A stretch of DNA of 64,000 nucleotides from Saccharomycodes ludwigii (lineage: Eukaryota; Ascomycota; Saccharomycetes; Saccharomycodales; Saccharomycodaceae), in assembly GCF_020623625.1 (NCBI RefSeq), contig NC_060200.1, forward strand, positions 2,810,001 to 2,874,000, given 5' to 3'. The notes beneath the pieces were generated by a model. The model was not told the origin of the DNA. It worked only from the letters and a program-made list of their open reading frames with translations, and did not search any database. Below, one piece after another: positions 9,898 to 19,392 of this stretch. The first letter of the stretch is position 1. Every line of letters starts with the position of its first letter. The position numbers and the translations under genes were made by a program.

Positions 9898-10422
9898 AAG
9901 GTCAGTTTATACATGTATATAACGGGGAATCAAGCTTAATATTTAAAAGCACAGGAGAAAAACAAATAAATGAGATCATCTTGCTAATGGGCATAAAGGA
10001 ACTTTCTCATAATATACATGCGTGTACTTTATTTCTTTTGTAGTTTAATATTCAAGTTTTTAATATATAACATGTATTGACTAACGTCTTAAAGCTAGAC
10101 TTAAAGTTCACATTTTTATTTGTTTTTTTTTTTTCTTTTTTTTTTTTTCTTTTTTTTTTTCCTTGATTTTTCTGTTCTTTTTATGACTCACTTTATTGCC
10201 ACATGGCAAATATTAATTATCTAAAATTTGCCAACGAAATTTTAAAAAAAAAAAAAAAAAACAAACAAAAAAAGAAACAAAAAGTGAAAAAAAATTTTTT
10301 TTTTTTTTTTTGTAGCTTTAAAAAATTTTAACTCGATAATAAATACTTTAAAGTAGTCCCTGAAAGTATACATCATTCTTGTAATAAAAAAAATAAGAGA
10401 AAAAGACAAAGAAAAAATAATA
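9898..10422 (+). promoter_or_regulatory. THR4 promoter region with Gcn4 site
   Basis: A perfect Gcn4 core TGACTCA lies at 10184-10190 (context ATGACTCAC), 233 bp before the THR4 start. Gcn4 activates THR4 under amino-acid starvation in S. cerevisiae, so the site fits its gene. Interrupted poly-T at about 10122-10161, poly-A at 10243-10260 and poly-T near 10294-10311 surround it. MPP6, which follows SNF12 in S. cerevisiae, is not present in this gap. Confidence 0.65.
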
Positions 10423-11958
10423 ATGTCCCAAACTTATAGATCCACACGTTCTTCTTCTCCAGATACTATTTCCTTTGAAGAAGCTATTATCCAAGGTTTA
10501 GCCACAGATGGCGGTTTATTCATTCCACCAGTCATCCCACAAGTTTCCACTGAAACATTATTTAGTCAATGGTCAAAATTATCTTTCCAAGATTTGGCCT
10601 TTGAAATCATGAAGTTGTATATTTCTTCTAAAGAAATTCCTCACGAAGATTTACGCAAGTTAATCAGTAAATCCTACTCCACCTTTCGTTCAGAAAAAGT
10701 TACACCAGTTGTTGAAAAATTAGTTGAAGGAGAAAACATTAACATTCTAGAATTATTTCATGGCCCCACTTATGCCTTTAAAGATGTTGCATTACAATTT
10801 GTTGGTAATTTATTTGAATATTTTTTAACTAGACATAATGCTGTCAGTGAAAACAAAAAACAAATTACAGTTGTTGGTGCTACTTCTGGTGACACAGGAT
10901 CTGCTGCTATTTATGGTTTGAGGGGGAAAAAGGATATTTCAGTTTTTATTTTGTATCCAACAGGTAGAATTTCTCCTATTCAGGAACAACAAATGACTAC
11001 TGTTGAAGATTCCAACGTCCAAACTTTAAGTGTTAAGGGTACCTTTGATAATTGTCAAGATATAGTTAAAGCCATCTTTGCTGACAAAGAATTCAATACC
11101 AAGCATAATGTTGGTGCTGTTAATTCTATCAATTGGGCAAGAATTTTGGCTCAAATTACTTATTATTTCTATTCTTTTTTCCAACTTAATTCCACTGGTT
11201 CTTCTTCGAAGAAGATTAAATTTGTTGTCCCTAGTGGTAACTTCGGTGATATATTAGCGGGATATTTTGCCAAGAAAATGGGATTACCAATCGAAAAATT
11301 AATTATTGCCACCAATGAAAACGATATTTTGGATAGATTCTTGAAAAGCGGAACTTATGAAAGAAGCGATGATGTTAAAGTTACTTTATCGCCAGCTATG
11401 GACATTTTGATTTCATCCAATTTTGAAAGATTATTGTGGTATTTGGCTAGAGAAAATTTGGCTGCAAGTACCAACAACAAGGACGAAGAAGCTGGGAAAA
11501 TATTGAATGGCTGGTTTACCGAATTGAAAACAAAGGGTAAGTTTACGGTTGATCCTAAAATCATTAAGTCAGCATTGGTTGATTTTGATTCAGAAAGTGT
11601 TTCCAATGCCGAAACCATTGAAACCATCAAGTCATTTTACGAGAAATCTTCCAACCACTATGTCTTGGATCCACACACTGCAGTTGGTGTTACTGTAGCC
11701 TATAAGGAAAAGGCCAAATGTAATGATTCTCAAGGTCTTGAGTATATTTGTTTATCTACTGCACACCCAGCCAAGTTTGCAGATGCAGTCAACAAAGCAT
11801 TGTCTGGGTTTACCGCTTACTCTTTTGAGAAAGATGTCTTGCCAGAAGAATTGGCTAAGCTGGCCACTTTACCTAAGAAATTGAAATTTATTGAAAAGGC
11901 AGATATAAAATTGGTGGAAACTGCTATTGAAGAAGAATTGGCTAAAATGGAATTATAA
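10423..11958 (+). CDS. THR4: Threonine synthase
   Basis: The 511-residue protein is about the size of S. cerevisiae Thr4 (514). It catalyses the last step of threonine synthesis, O-phosphohomoserine to threonine, with pyridoxal phosphate. The PLP lysine is visible as K120 in HGPTYAFKDVALQF. Cofactor-phosphate and substrate loops are visible in VGATSGDTGSAA (residues 151-162) and VPSGNFGDILAGY. The N-terminal YRSTR and FEEAIIQGLATDGGLFIP match fungal threonine synthases. Codon use is more biased (TTG, AAG, GGT) than in neighbours, as expected for a well-expressed enzyme. A Gcn4 site lies 233 bp upstream. The gene converges on CTR86 with only 30 bp between stops. Order matches YCR052W-YCR053W-YCR054C. 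Confidence 0.97.
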   Translation: MSQTYRSTRSSSPDTISFEEAIIQGLATDGGLFIPPVIPQVSTETLFSQWSKLSFQDLAFEIMKLYISSKEIPHEDLRKLISKSYSTFRSEKVTPVVEKLVEGENINILELFHGPTYAFKDVALQFVGNLFEYFLTRHNAVSENKKQITVVGATSGDTGSAAIYGLRGKKDISVFILYPTGRISPIQEQQMTTVEDSNVQTLSVKGTFDNCQDIVKAIFADKEFNTKHNVGAVNSINWARILAQITYYFYSFFQLNSTGSSSKKIKFVVPSGNFGDILAGYFAKKMGLPIEKLIIATNENDILDRFLKSGTYERSDDVKVTLSPAMDILISSNFERLLWYLARENLAASTNNKDEEAGKILNGWFTELKTKGKFTVDPKIIKSALVDFDSESVSNAETIETIKSFYEKSSNHYVLDPHTAVGVTVAYKEKAKCNDSQGLEYICLSTAHPAKFADAVNKALSGFTAYSFEKDVLPEELAKLATLPKKLKFIEKADIKLVETAIEEELAKMEL

Positions 11959-11988
11959 GACATATATACGAGATATTATCATTACGTA

Positions 11989-13512
11989 CTAATTTTTTTT
12001 TTGTTTTTTCTCCTCTAAATCCCTTATAATTACTTGGTTTTCTTTATTATTGGCTAATAAATATTTAATACAAATAATACTTCTCTCTTTGATAAATGGT
12101 TCATTTTCATCAATCTCACAATTGTTTAAAACTAGTTCAATACCGTGATGTATCCTCATTAAATCTTGTATTTGATGATTTTCAAAGGTCAAATTGGTAA
12201 ATATTTCCACAAGCAAGGATTTGCAGTGGGGGAACGTACTCTTTGATGGTTTTAAGTCCGGGTTTTTATGAGGGTTGAGTTTGGGGATATGATCATTCAA
12301 TAGCTTTAAAAGTGAGATTAAAAGGGGGAATGTTTCCTTGTAGTGTAATATATAGGATGCGCTTTCTTTAAATGTAGTTATCTTGGTTAAAATGTCCAAG
12401 ACATTAACTAAAATAGGGTAGGTTGTATCAACAGTGGTAGTATTCGATGATAATAAACAATCCTTTACTTCATTGAACAATTTCTCTTTTATTAAAAAAA
12501 TGCACCATATCATTATATTTATAATATCATGGTTGTCCCATAAATCAATACTAGTAATAATTATGGTAGAAACGTCCAAAAGTTGTGCTAATAACGCCGT
12601 GTTATTAGTGGCATATAACGATTCTATATATCTTGAAATATATTCATTTGAAATTAATAGTTTTTTCCAAACTTTAATAAAGGTTAAATGCGAAATATCT
12701 ATAGGTTCAGTATTAGTGTTTTGGAAAAAACGAAACATTTTATCGTTATTGTATATCGTTAATAGTACTTTGTTGACAATATCGGTAGTCAGAAGTATTT
12801 GGGATACTAAATGTGAATCTTTTAATGATGAAAGTATGTTGTTCAATAACAGTAACCAGGGTAAATAAAATTCGGCATTGTTGGAAGTCAGATGTTTCTC
12901 ATAAAAAGTTAAAAATAATAATAAAATATCATCATCATTTTCAATATTCAGTTGGAACTTGTTTGTAATATTAAATAATAATTTACAAATAGTGTTGTAT
13001 AGTAATGCTAGAGATAAATTGACCTGATCTGATGATAAAACTATATTTGTGCAACAATTATTGAAATTCTTTATTATTTTATCAACCAGCAATAGGTTCA
13101 AATCTTTAATGGGAGTGCTATCAATACTAATTGTAAGATCTGCTGATACTATTAAATTGTTAACAAGTAGTAACAAACCTCTATAAATTCTAAGTAATTG
13201 GAATAAATACTGTTCGTTGTTATTAGATGTTACAGTGGGGTGGTCAATGGTATCTATAATATCGAAAACTTTGTTATAAAACTTTGTTATAAATTCGCCA
13301 TCATGGAACATAGAAAGTGAGGTAATGAATTCATCTGTGCCGCTTTTAGCAATCATGGGGTTCAAAGTACCATCAATAAAAGTAAGCATAGCAACGGTTG
13401 CAGCATTAGTTGGGCCATTGTTAAATAATTCTTTGATGTCGTTTAATAAGGATAATAGTGCAGTACGGTCAACGTTGTTACTGTTGGTACTAGTATTGCT
13501 GATAACAGACAT
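11989..13512 (-). CDS. CTR86: Ctr86, ataxin-10 domain protein
   Basis: The 507-residue all-helical protein is somewhat shorter than S. cerevisiae Ctr86 (563). The C-terminal 100 residues show the ataxin-10 domain pattern: FPHCKSLLVEIFTNLTFENH, then MRIHHGIELVLNNCEIDENE PFIKERSI. Known: CTR86 is essential in S. cerevisiae, with a poorly defined role linked to translation. Human ataxin-10 shares the domain. The convergent THR4-CTR86 pair matches YCR053W-YCR054C. To the right, PWP2, YIH1 and TAH1, which follow in S. cerevisiae, are replaced by a Ty3-type element and a tRNA gene. Confidence 0.9.
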   Translation of the reverse strand: MSVISNTSTNSNNVDRTALLSLLNDIKELFNNGPTNAATVAMLTFIDGTLNPMIAKSGTDEFITSLSMFHDGEFITKFYNKVFDIIDTIDHPTVTSNNNEQYLFQLLRIYRGLLLLVNNLIVSADLTISIDSTPIKDLNLLLVDKIIKNFNNCCTNIVLSSDQVNLSLALLYNTICKLLFNITNKFQLNIENDDDILLLFLTFYEKHLTSNNAEFYLPWLLLLNNILSSLKDSHLVSQILLTTDIVNKVLLTIYNNDKMFRFFQNTNTEPIDISHLTFIKVWKKLLISNEYISRYIESLYATNNTALLAQLLDVSTIIITSIDLWDNHDIINIMIWCIFLIKEKLFNEVKDCLLSSNTTTVDTTYPILVNVLDILTKITTFKESASYILHYKETFPLLISLLKLLNDHIPKLNPHKNPDLKPSKSTFPHCKSLLVEIFTNLTFENHQIQDLMRIHHGIELVLNNCEIDENEPFIKERSIICIKYLLANNKENQVIIRDLEEKKQKKN

Positions 13513-13782
13513 AATGTATAGAGTTTATTGTATATTCTTGATAAGATATAATTCTATTAGAGGTAGAAACAGTAGAGGTTTTCCTGACGACACTCATTAG
13601 TTCTTTTTAGGAAATATATATATATATATATTCCACTTTAACGCAAATTAGAGAGAAAAATAAAAAAAATAAAAAAAAAAGAAATAAGTAAAAAAGGAAA
13701 TAAATAGAAAGGGGGCAGAAGACAAAAAAAAAAAAAAAAAAAGGTTAATATGAGGTTTTAATTTTCATTATCATTGAAAATG
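13513..13782 (-). promoter_or_regulatory. CTR86 upstream region, A-rich
   Basis: It holds a short (TA)n near 13617-13631 and A-rich blocks at about 13665-13743. The last five bases, AAATG at 13778-13782, are the left copy of the target duplication of the LTR element. Confidence 0.5.
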
Positions 13783-14183
13783 TGTCGTAATATGAAATCA
13801 AGTAAACGCATATTACAACTAACATGTAAGAACGACCTTAAGAGGAAATCTCCGTAAATAGGAAATTACCTTAATAGGAAATTACCTTAATAGGAAATTA
13901 CCTTAATAGGAAGTCTCCGTAAATAAAGATGCCGTCTAAAGAATAACAACGAAATGTTAGAAAAGATTAATATGAACATCAAATATAAATGTGAAAATAA
14001 ATCATATATAAAGAGATGATTTATTATCAAGTTATTCACCAAAAAGTATTTAAGTTATAGTTTTAAATAATCTTTATTATATATTATTATTATTATATGT
14101 AAAGACCTAAATAGAACAAGAAATTAATTACCATAATCCGAACCCGTAATTACTACGACTAGTCCTGAGTTACGCTTACGATA
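13783..14183 (+). repeat. 5' LTR of the Ty3-type element
   Basis: 401 bp, beginning TGTCGTAA and ending TTACGATA, which are near-perfect 8-bp inverted ends. It holds five 16-17-bp tandem units of the AGGAAATTACCTTAAT type at about 13841-13925, and a TATATAAAG box near 14008. Confidence 0.95.
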
Positions 14184-14185
14184 TC

Positions 14186-14197
14186 TGGTAGCGCCGC
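14186..14197 (+). promoter_or_regulatory. Primer-binding site for initiator tRNA-Met
   Basis: TGGTAGCGCCGC starts two bases after the 5' LTR. It is the exact complement of the last 12 bases of yeast initiator tRNA-Met including CCA, the primer Ty3 uses. Confidence 0.9.
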
Positions 14198-14235
14198 TAA
14201 AATAGAAAACGATCGAAAGAAAAGAAAGATTAACA

Positions 14236-15081
14236 ATGAGTAACAATACTACTGGTGTTAGGATAAACCCTTTCGCAGGAAGACGTGATGTTCACACATT
14301 ACTCCAATTCTTAGATGCTGTTGAGATTCGTTTTGTAACCAGGCATATTTCTTCAAATCATGAGAAAATCTGTTTTCTAGCTGACCACTTGGATGGTGAT
14401 GCTTCCACATGGTTTAGGACCGCATACCGAGGAGCAGATTTAACCAACGTACCCTACGAAACTGTCGTTGCCAAGTTGAAAGAACATTTTTTTGTCGCTA
14501 TTGACCCTTACCAAATGTACCTCAATTTAAATGAAATGAAACAGACCAAGAGTGTTGAGGAATACACTGACAAATTTGAGAAAACTAGATTGTTATTACC
14601 TACCGACTTCGTTTCAGAGAGAGCCTTAATTGTAACCTTTATTGCTGGGTTAAAAAAAGACATCTGCAGAGAATTGAGAATTCGCAATCCGCAAACATTG
14701 CTAGAAGCCGAAGAGATGGCCTGGAGAGCTGACAACTTAGGATCTAAAACGAACAATGTAAATTGGTATGATACACCAACGTCAACAAACAATGATCCGG
14801 ATGCCATGGAAATCGATGCCATGCAATCCAAACATATGAACCGTAATAGTAGTTCAGGACGTCGTAATTACAACAACTCAGAACGTTGGGATTACAATAA
14901 CAGCAAACGTCGTAATTTCAACAAGTCCAACTCGAATAACGATTATTGGAAAAATCGCCTCGAAAGCTTTTGCAGAAATAAAGGATTATGTTATGAATGT
15001 GGTGATTCAGGACACTACGCTTCTAAATGTCCAAAGAGTCAAAAAAGAAACGCGAGTTCTCCCACGCCCCAGAGATATTGA
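14236..15081 (+). CDS. Gag of the Ty3-type element
   Basis: A 281-residue capsid-type protein. The N-terminal two thirds match the Ty3/gypsy Gag fold. The C-terminus is Asn/Arg-rich and carries one zinc knuckle of the CX2CX4HX4C form (CYECGDSGHYASKC). It is followed by pol in the +1 frame with a short overlap. Ty3 is known to reach pol by a programmed +1 frameshift. Confidence 0.92.
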   Translation: MSNNTTGVRINPFAGRRDVHTLLQFLDAVEIRFVTRHISSNHEKICFLADHLDGDASTWFRTAYRGADLTNVPYETVVAKLKEHFFVAIDPYQMYLNLNEMKQTKSVEEYTDKFEKTRLLLPTDFVSERALIVTFIAGLKKDICRELRIRNPQTLLEAEEMAWRADNLGSKTNNVNWYDTPTSTNNDPDAMEIDAMQSKHMNRNSSSGRRNYNNSERWDYNNSKRRNFNKSNSNNDYWKNRLESFCRNKGLCYECGDSGHYASKCPKSQKRNASSPTPQRY

Positions 15082-18000
15082 ACTAGACTGTTTAAACACA
15101 CAGAAAAACAGAAAAAACATCGCTAGATTTACAAAAAAAGAGAAAAAACAACAAGAAAAATACAAAAACATTAAAAAATTACTAAAACAAAAAAAAAATA
15201 ATAATAACAACAACAACAGTCAATTGTTGCAAAGACCAGAACCAAACAGTATAAAAAGTTTATACCAAGGTCACGTAGAATTTGCATACGCTGAACCTGA
15301 AGGACTAGAAAAATTCGAACAATATTATGACAAAGACGAGGAAGAAGTGTTTTACGACGCTAACTCGCAATTACCAGCTACGAATGACATAAAAGCTGAA
15401 GAAAAAGAAACCGGTACAGATGAACAATTTAGTACGGCAGGAATAGAAAAAGACACGAATCCGATCGTAGAAATAGACGATAGGGATGAAGTTATGGACA
15501 GAATGAGAGAAAGACTCAAGGAAAGTAAAAACTCTCATATATACCCCTTAATTATGAAAACTCCTAAGATTGGGAGGAGGAGGGAAGTAGAACTGTTATT
15601 AAATGATGCAACACTAGCAACGGTCCTGATGGATACAGGAGCCCCAACAAGTGTAATTAGCCGAAATCTAGTAGAGATAATCGGATTAGAAGTTTCCAAA
15701 GCGCCCTTTCAAAGTATAAGTGGAGCGATTAAAGGAACCAAAGAAGGTACGAACAAAGCTACAACAGTACGTTTTACAGTTAACGACAAAGAATATAAAA
15801 TAGATGCGTATATTTTAGACACAATTAACAACAAGGTTATTGTCGGGAACCCCATACTTGAAACAAACCCTGAACTGTTGAACATAGAAACCGAGGACAA
15901 AGAACAGTTAAACGAGTTATTAGAAGTAACAGTCGAAACAAAGGAAAATAAAACATGGAACTTTATTCCAGAATGGCTTAAGAACAAGTTCAAAGATATT
16001 GTAGGTACTAAATTATTACCTGAAACACATAAATTGGTAAATGTACACCATGAAATAATACTAAAGGATCCCGAGAGATTGCCAAAGATGCAACCTTACA
16101 GAAGTACACCCAAGCTTGAAGAAGAAGCAAGGAAAATGGTTGATAGCTTATTGTCAGATGGATACATAGAAGAATCCAAAGCCCCGATAGCTTCACCCAT
16201 AATCATGGTAAAGAAGAAATCTGGAGATTACAGGTTATGTGTTGACTACAGAATGTTGAATAAAAACACAGAACCAGACTTGTTTCCCTTACCATTATTA
16301 GACACTATATTTGCCAAACTAGGATCTTCGAAAATATTCACAACCTTAGATCTATTAAATGGATATTATCAAATCCCAATGAAAGAGGAACACAAACCTT
16401 TAACTAGTTTTGTCACCCCATTTGGAAAGTATCAATTTACTGTTATGCCTTTTGGTTTAAGGAATGCACCGTCAACATTTGCAAGATTAATGAGTGACAT
16501 ATTTAGAGATTTAAAATTTGTTTGTATTTATTTAGATGATATTTTAATACACAGTGATAATACAGAAGAACATTGGAAACACTTAGCAACAGTATTACAA
16601 AGACTAAAAGACCATGGTTTAGTTGCAAAAAGATCAAAATGTTATTTTGCACAAAGAAAAGTAGTATTTTTAGGACATGAAATTAGTAGTGATGGTATCA
16701 GACCATTACAAGGAAAAACCGATGCTATTAAAAATTTAACAGTTACCCAAGATATTAAGAGTGTTCAGAGATTCTTAGGAATGATTAATTTTTACAGAAG
16801 GTTTATACCACGATGTAGTCATATAGCTAAACCGCTAGTTGAATTTACAGCAAAGAAGACTGAATGGACAGACAAACAAACACAAAGTGTTGAAACTTTA
16901 AAGAAAGCACTAGGCTCACCACCGATATTAGTTCCGTACACACCCAAATGTCATATGAGACTAACTACCGATGCCTCGTATGATGGACTTGGAGCTGTAT
17001 TAGAAAAATTAGAAAACAACAAGCTAATTGGAGTTATTGGATACTTCAGTAAAAGCTTACAAGGTGCACAAAAGAATTACCCACCTGGAGAATTAGAATT
17101 ATTAGCAATAATTGAAGCACTAAATCATTTCCGATATTTACTACATGGAAATCATTTTGAATTAAGAACAGACCATATTTCACTTTTATCATTACAAAAT
17201 AAGAAAGAACCGTCAAGAAGAATTTCCCGCTGGTTAGACATGCTAAGTGAATACGACTTCACTTTGACATACTTAAAAGGTACAATGAATCATATTGCTG
17301 ACACACTATCACGAGACAGTAAAAGCTTAGAAGTAGATACCATTGATGCAAAATCATGGCTTGAACTTTATGAGAATGACCCCTGGTGTGCTGCAGTTTT
17401 GCACGGAATGAAACATATAGATAAAGTGAACACAGGAGGAATGGATTTACATTTATTTAAGAAATATCAGAGAAAATGGACATCATCAAGACAATTTCAA
17501 GAAGCTTATACAATAGACAAAGACAACTTCTTATATTACAAAGACAGATTATGTGTACCACAAAAAGCAAGAGACTCAGTGTTAGAGTACTATCATGACA
17601 ATGCTATATTAGGAGGACACTTTGGAGCCGATATCACTTTTCATAAAATCGCAAAAGACTATTATTGGCCTAGTTTGTATTCGAATATACAAGGTTACGT
17701 AGCACATTGTTACAACTGTCAAGTTATGAAGCAACATCGACGAGCCTCACAAGGTTTACTACAATCTTTAGATGTTCCAAAAGGACGATGGTCACATATT
17801 ACTATCGACTTTGCTTCAGGACTACCACTTACATTTCGTCAGAATGATTTTATTTTAATTGTCGTAGACAGATTCTCGAAACGATGCCATTTTATACCAT
17901 GCAAGTCCACTACAGGTTCCATTGAACTTATTAATTTACTATTTAAACACGTTTTTGCTTACCACGGATTTCCCCGATTTATTACCTCAGACAAGGATAT

Positions 18001-18886
18001 TAGAATGATGAGCACAGCCTACAAAGAATTAGTGAAACGCTTAGGAATTCAATTAAAAATGTCAAGTAGTAACCACCCACAAACAGATGGACAAACTGAA
18101 AGAGTTATTCAAGTCTTAGGTCGAATGTTAAAGAGCTATTGCTCCGTACATCACCAACAATGGGATAATTTTTTACCCATTTTAGAATTTTGTTACAACT
18201 CGACTTATTTATCTAATATTCGAGCTGCTCCGTTTGAAGTTGATTTGGGTTATATTCCTAATAAACCACAAATATTTACGGAGGGGGAGAGTTCAGCACA
18301 AAATGACTCCGCAGTCGAATTAGCCAAGAAATTGAAAGCAATAGAATTACGAACAAAAGATTTTTTAGCTGCAAACGCTGAAAACAATGAAGCCGCCAAG
18401 AACAATAAGAGAATACAAATTATATTAGAACCAGGACAACATGTATTAGTACACAGAGACGCATATTTTGTTAAAGGCAAATACTGGAAGATACAACCGA
18501 TATATCTAGGACCTTTCAAGGTAGTAAAGAAAACTAATGATAATGCCTATGAAATAGACTTACCAAGTACTAAAAAGACACATAGAGTAATTAACATTGA
18601 ATGGTTGAAAGAATTCAAACATGACCCAGACAGGTACCCAAAACATCCACCAAGAACCGAAAAAGAAATGGAATTTAGATTAACTGAAATAGTTAGTGTA
18701 ATTGGAATCACAGAAGATAAGACTAAGCTGTATGCAAAGTTCAGCGATGTCGATCCAACTCTATCTGTAGAAATACCACTTAGGATTTTTAACAAATTAC
18801 CTGACTACAGAAAGACAGCCTTATTGTCAAACTTTAAACAACTCTGGAGACACTCAGTTTCGGAGGAGGAGGATGTCGTAATATGA
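14993..18886 (+). CDS. Pol of the Ty3-type element (protease, RT, RNase H, integrase)
   Basis: The frame of about 1297 codons overlaps the end of gag and stops just inside the 3' LTR. Visible parts in order: aspartic protease motif LMDTGAPTS, reverse transcriptase with YLDD (CIYLDDILIHS), RNase H (TDASYDGLGAVLEK), an integrase zinc-binding HHCC region (HFGADITFHK ... HCYNC), the integrase core around IDFASGLP, TSDKDIRMM and HPQTDGQTERV, and a GPF-type module (YLGPFKVVKK) near the end. This order places it in Ty3/gypsy. Gag-Pol joining by frameshift is the family norm. Confidence 0.93.
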   Translation: MNVVIQDTTLLNVQRVKKETRVLPRPRDIELDCLNTQKNRKNIARFTKKEKKQQEKYKNIKKLLKQKKNNNNNNNSQLLQRPEPNSIKSLYQGHVEFAYAEPEGLEKFEQYYDKDEEEVFYDANSQLPATNDIKAEEKETGTDEQFSTAGIEKDTNPIVEIDDRDEVMDRMRERLKESKNSHIYPLIMKTPKIGRRREVELLLNDATLATVLMDTGAPTSVISRNLVEIIGLEVSKAPFQSISGAIKGTKEGTNKATTVRFTVNDKEYKIDAYILDTINNKVIVGNPILETNPELLNIETEDKEQLNELLEVTVETKENKTWNFIPEWLKNKFKDIVGTKLLPETHKLVNVHHEIILKDPERLPKMQPYRSTPKLEEEARKMVDSLLSDGYIEESKAPIASPIIMVKKKSGDYRLCVDYRMLNKNTEPDLFPLPLLDTIFAKLGSSKIFTTLDLLNGYYQIPMKEEHKPLTSFVTPFGKYQFTVMPFGLRNAPSTFARLMSDIFRDLKFVCIYLDDILIHSDNTEEHWKHLATVLQRLKDHGLVAKRSKCYFAQRKVVFLGHEISSDGIRPLQGKTDAIKNLTVTQDIKSVQRFLGMINFYRRFIPRCSHIAKPLVEFTAKKTEWTDKQTQSVETLKKALGSPPILVPYTPKCHMRLTTDASYDGLGAVLEKLENNKLIGVIGYFSKSLQGAQKNYPPGELELLAIIEALNHFRYLLHGNHFELRTDHISLLSLQNKKEPSRRISRWLDMLSEYDFTLTYLKGTMNHIADTLSRDSKSLEVDTIDAKSWLELYENDPWCAAVLHGMKHIDKVNTGGMDLHLFKKYQRKWTSSRQFQEAYTIDKDNFLYYKDRLCVPQKARDSVLEYYHDNAILGGHFGADITFHKIAKDYYWPSLYSNIQGYVAHCYNCQVMKQHRRASQGLLQSLDVPKGRWSHITIDFASGLPLTFRQNDFILIVVDRFSKRCHFIPCKSTTGSIELINLLFKHVFAYHGFPRFITSDKDIRMMSTAYKELVKRLGIQLKMSSSNHPQTDGQTERVIQVLGRMLKSYCSVHHQQWDNFLPILEFCYNSTYLSNIRAAPFEVDLGYIPNKPQIFTEGESSAQNDSAVELAKKLKAIELRTKDFLAANAENNEAAKNNKRIQIILEPGQHVLVHRDAYFVKGKYWKIQPIYLGPFKVVKKTNDNAYEIDLPSTKKTHRVINIEWLKEFKHDPDRYPKHPPRTEKEMEFRLTEIVSVIGITEDKTKLYAKFSDVDPTLSVEIPLRIFNKLPDYRKTALLSNFKQLWRHSVSEEEDVVI
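18862..18873 (+). promoter_or_regulatory. Polypurine tract of the Ty3-type element
   Basis: GGAGGAGGAGGA lies directly against the 3' LTR start at 18874, the position of the plus-strand primer in Ty3-type elements. Confidence 0.85.
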
Positions 18887-19307
18887 AATCAAGTAAACGC
18901 ATATTACAACTAACATGTAAGAACGACCTTAAGAGGAAATCTCCGTAAATAGGAAATTACCTTAATAGGAAATTACCTTAATAGGAAATTACTTTAAAAG
19001 GAAATCTCTGTTAATAGGAAATTACCTTAATAGGAAATCTCCGTAAATAAAGATGCCGTCTAAAGAATAACAACGAAATGTTAGAATAGATTAATAAGAA
19101 TATCAAATATAAATGTGAAAATAAATCATATATAAAGAGATGATTTATTATCAAGTTATTCACCAAAAAGTATTTAAGTTATAGTTTTAAATAATCTTTA
19201 TTATATATTATTATTATTATATGTAAAGACCTAAATAGAACAAGAAATTAATTACCATAATCCGAACCCGTAATTACTACGACTAGTCCTGAGTTACGCT
19301 TACGATA
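18874..19307 (+). repeat. 3' LTR of the Ty3-type element
   Basis: 434 bp with the same ends as the 5' LTR. The 33-bp excess comes from two extra units (seven against five) in the AGGAAATTACCTTAAT-type array. Outside the array the two LTRs are nearly identical. Confidence 0.95.
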
Positions 19308-19320
19308 AAATGACAGTTAA

Positions 19321-19392
19321 GGGCGTGTGGTCTAGTGGTATGATTCTCGCTTTGGGTGCGAGAGGCCCTGGGTTCAATTCCCAGCTCGCCCC
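19321..19392 (+). tRNA. tRNA-Pro (anticodon UGG)
   Basis: The 72-nt gene folds as a standard cloverleaf. The anticodon stem CTCGC/GCGAG encloses loop TTTGGGT, giving UGG. The T arm is CTGGG TTCAATT CCCAG. The A box TGGTCTAGTGG and B box GGTTCAATTCC are present, there is no intron, and a TTTTCTTT run follows as Pol III terminator. As far as I recall it matches S. cerevisiae tRNA-Pro(UGG) almost base for base. The U6-U67 mismatch in the acceptor stem is part of that sequence. The Ty3-type element sits immediately upstream, with 13 bp between its 3' LTR and the mature 5' end. Confidence 0.97.

Larger units (their letters stand above)
13783..19307 (+). mobile_element. Ty3-type (Ty3/gypsy, Metaviridae) LTR retrotransposon, looks whole
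   Basis: The 5.5-kb element is flanked by a perfect 5-bp target duplication AAATG (13778-13782 and 19308-19312). LTRs are at 13783-14183 and 18874-19307. A primer site for initiator tRNA-Met, gag, pol and a purine tract are all present. Domain order is protease, reverse transcriptase, RNase H, integrase, which is the Ty3/gypsy order. It lies 13 bp upstream of the tRNA-Pro(UGG) gene, as expected of Ty3, which inserts at Pol III start sites. Outside a small repeat array the LTRs differ at about three positions, so the insertion looks young. Both ORFs appear uninterrupted apart from the frame change the family normally uses between gag and pol. Confidence 0.95.
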
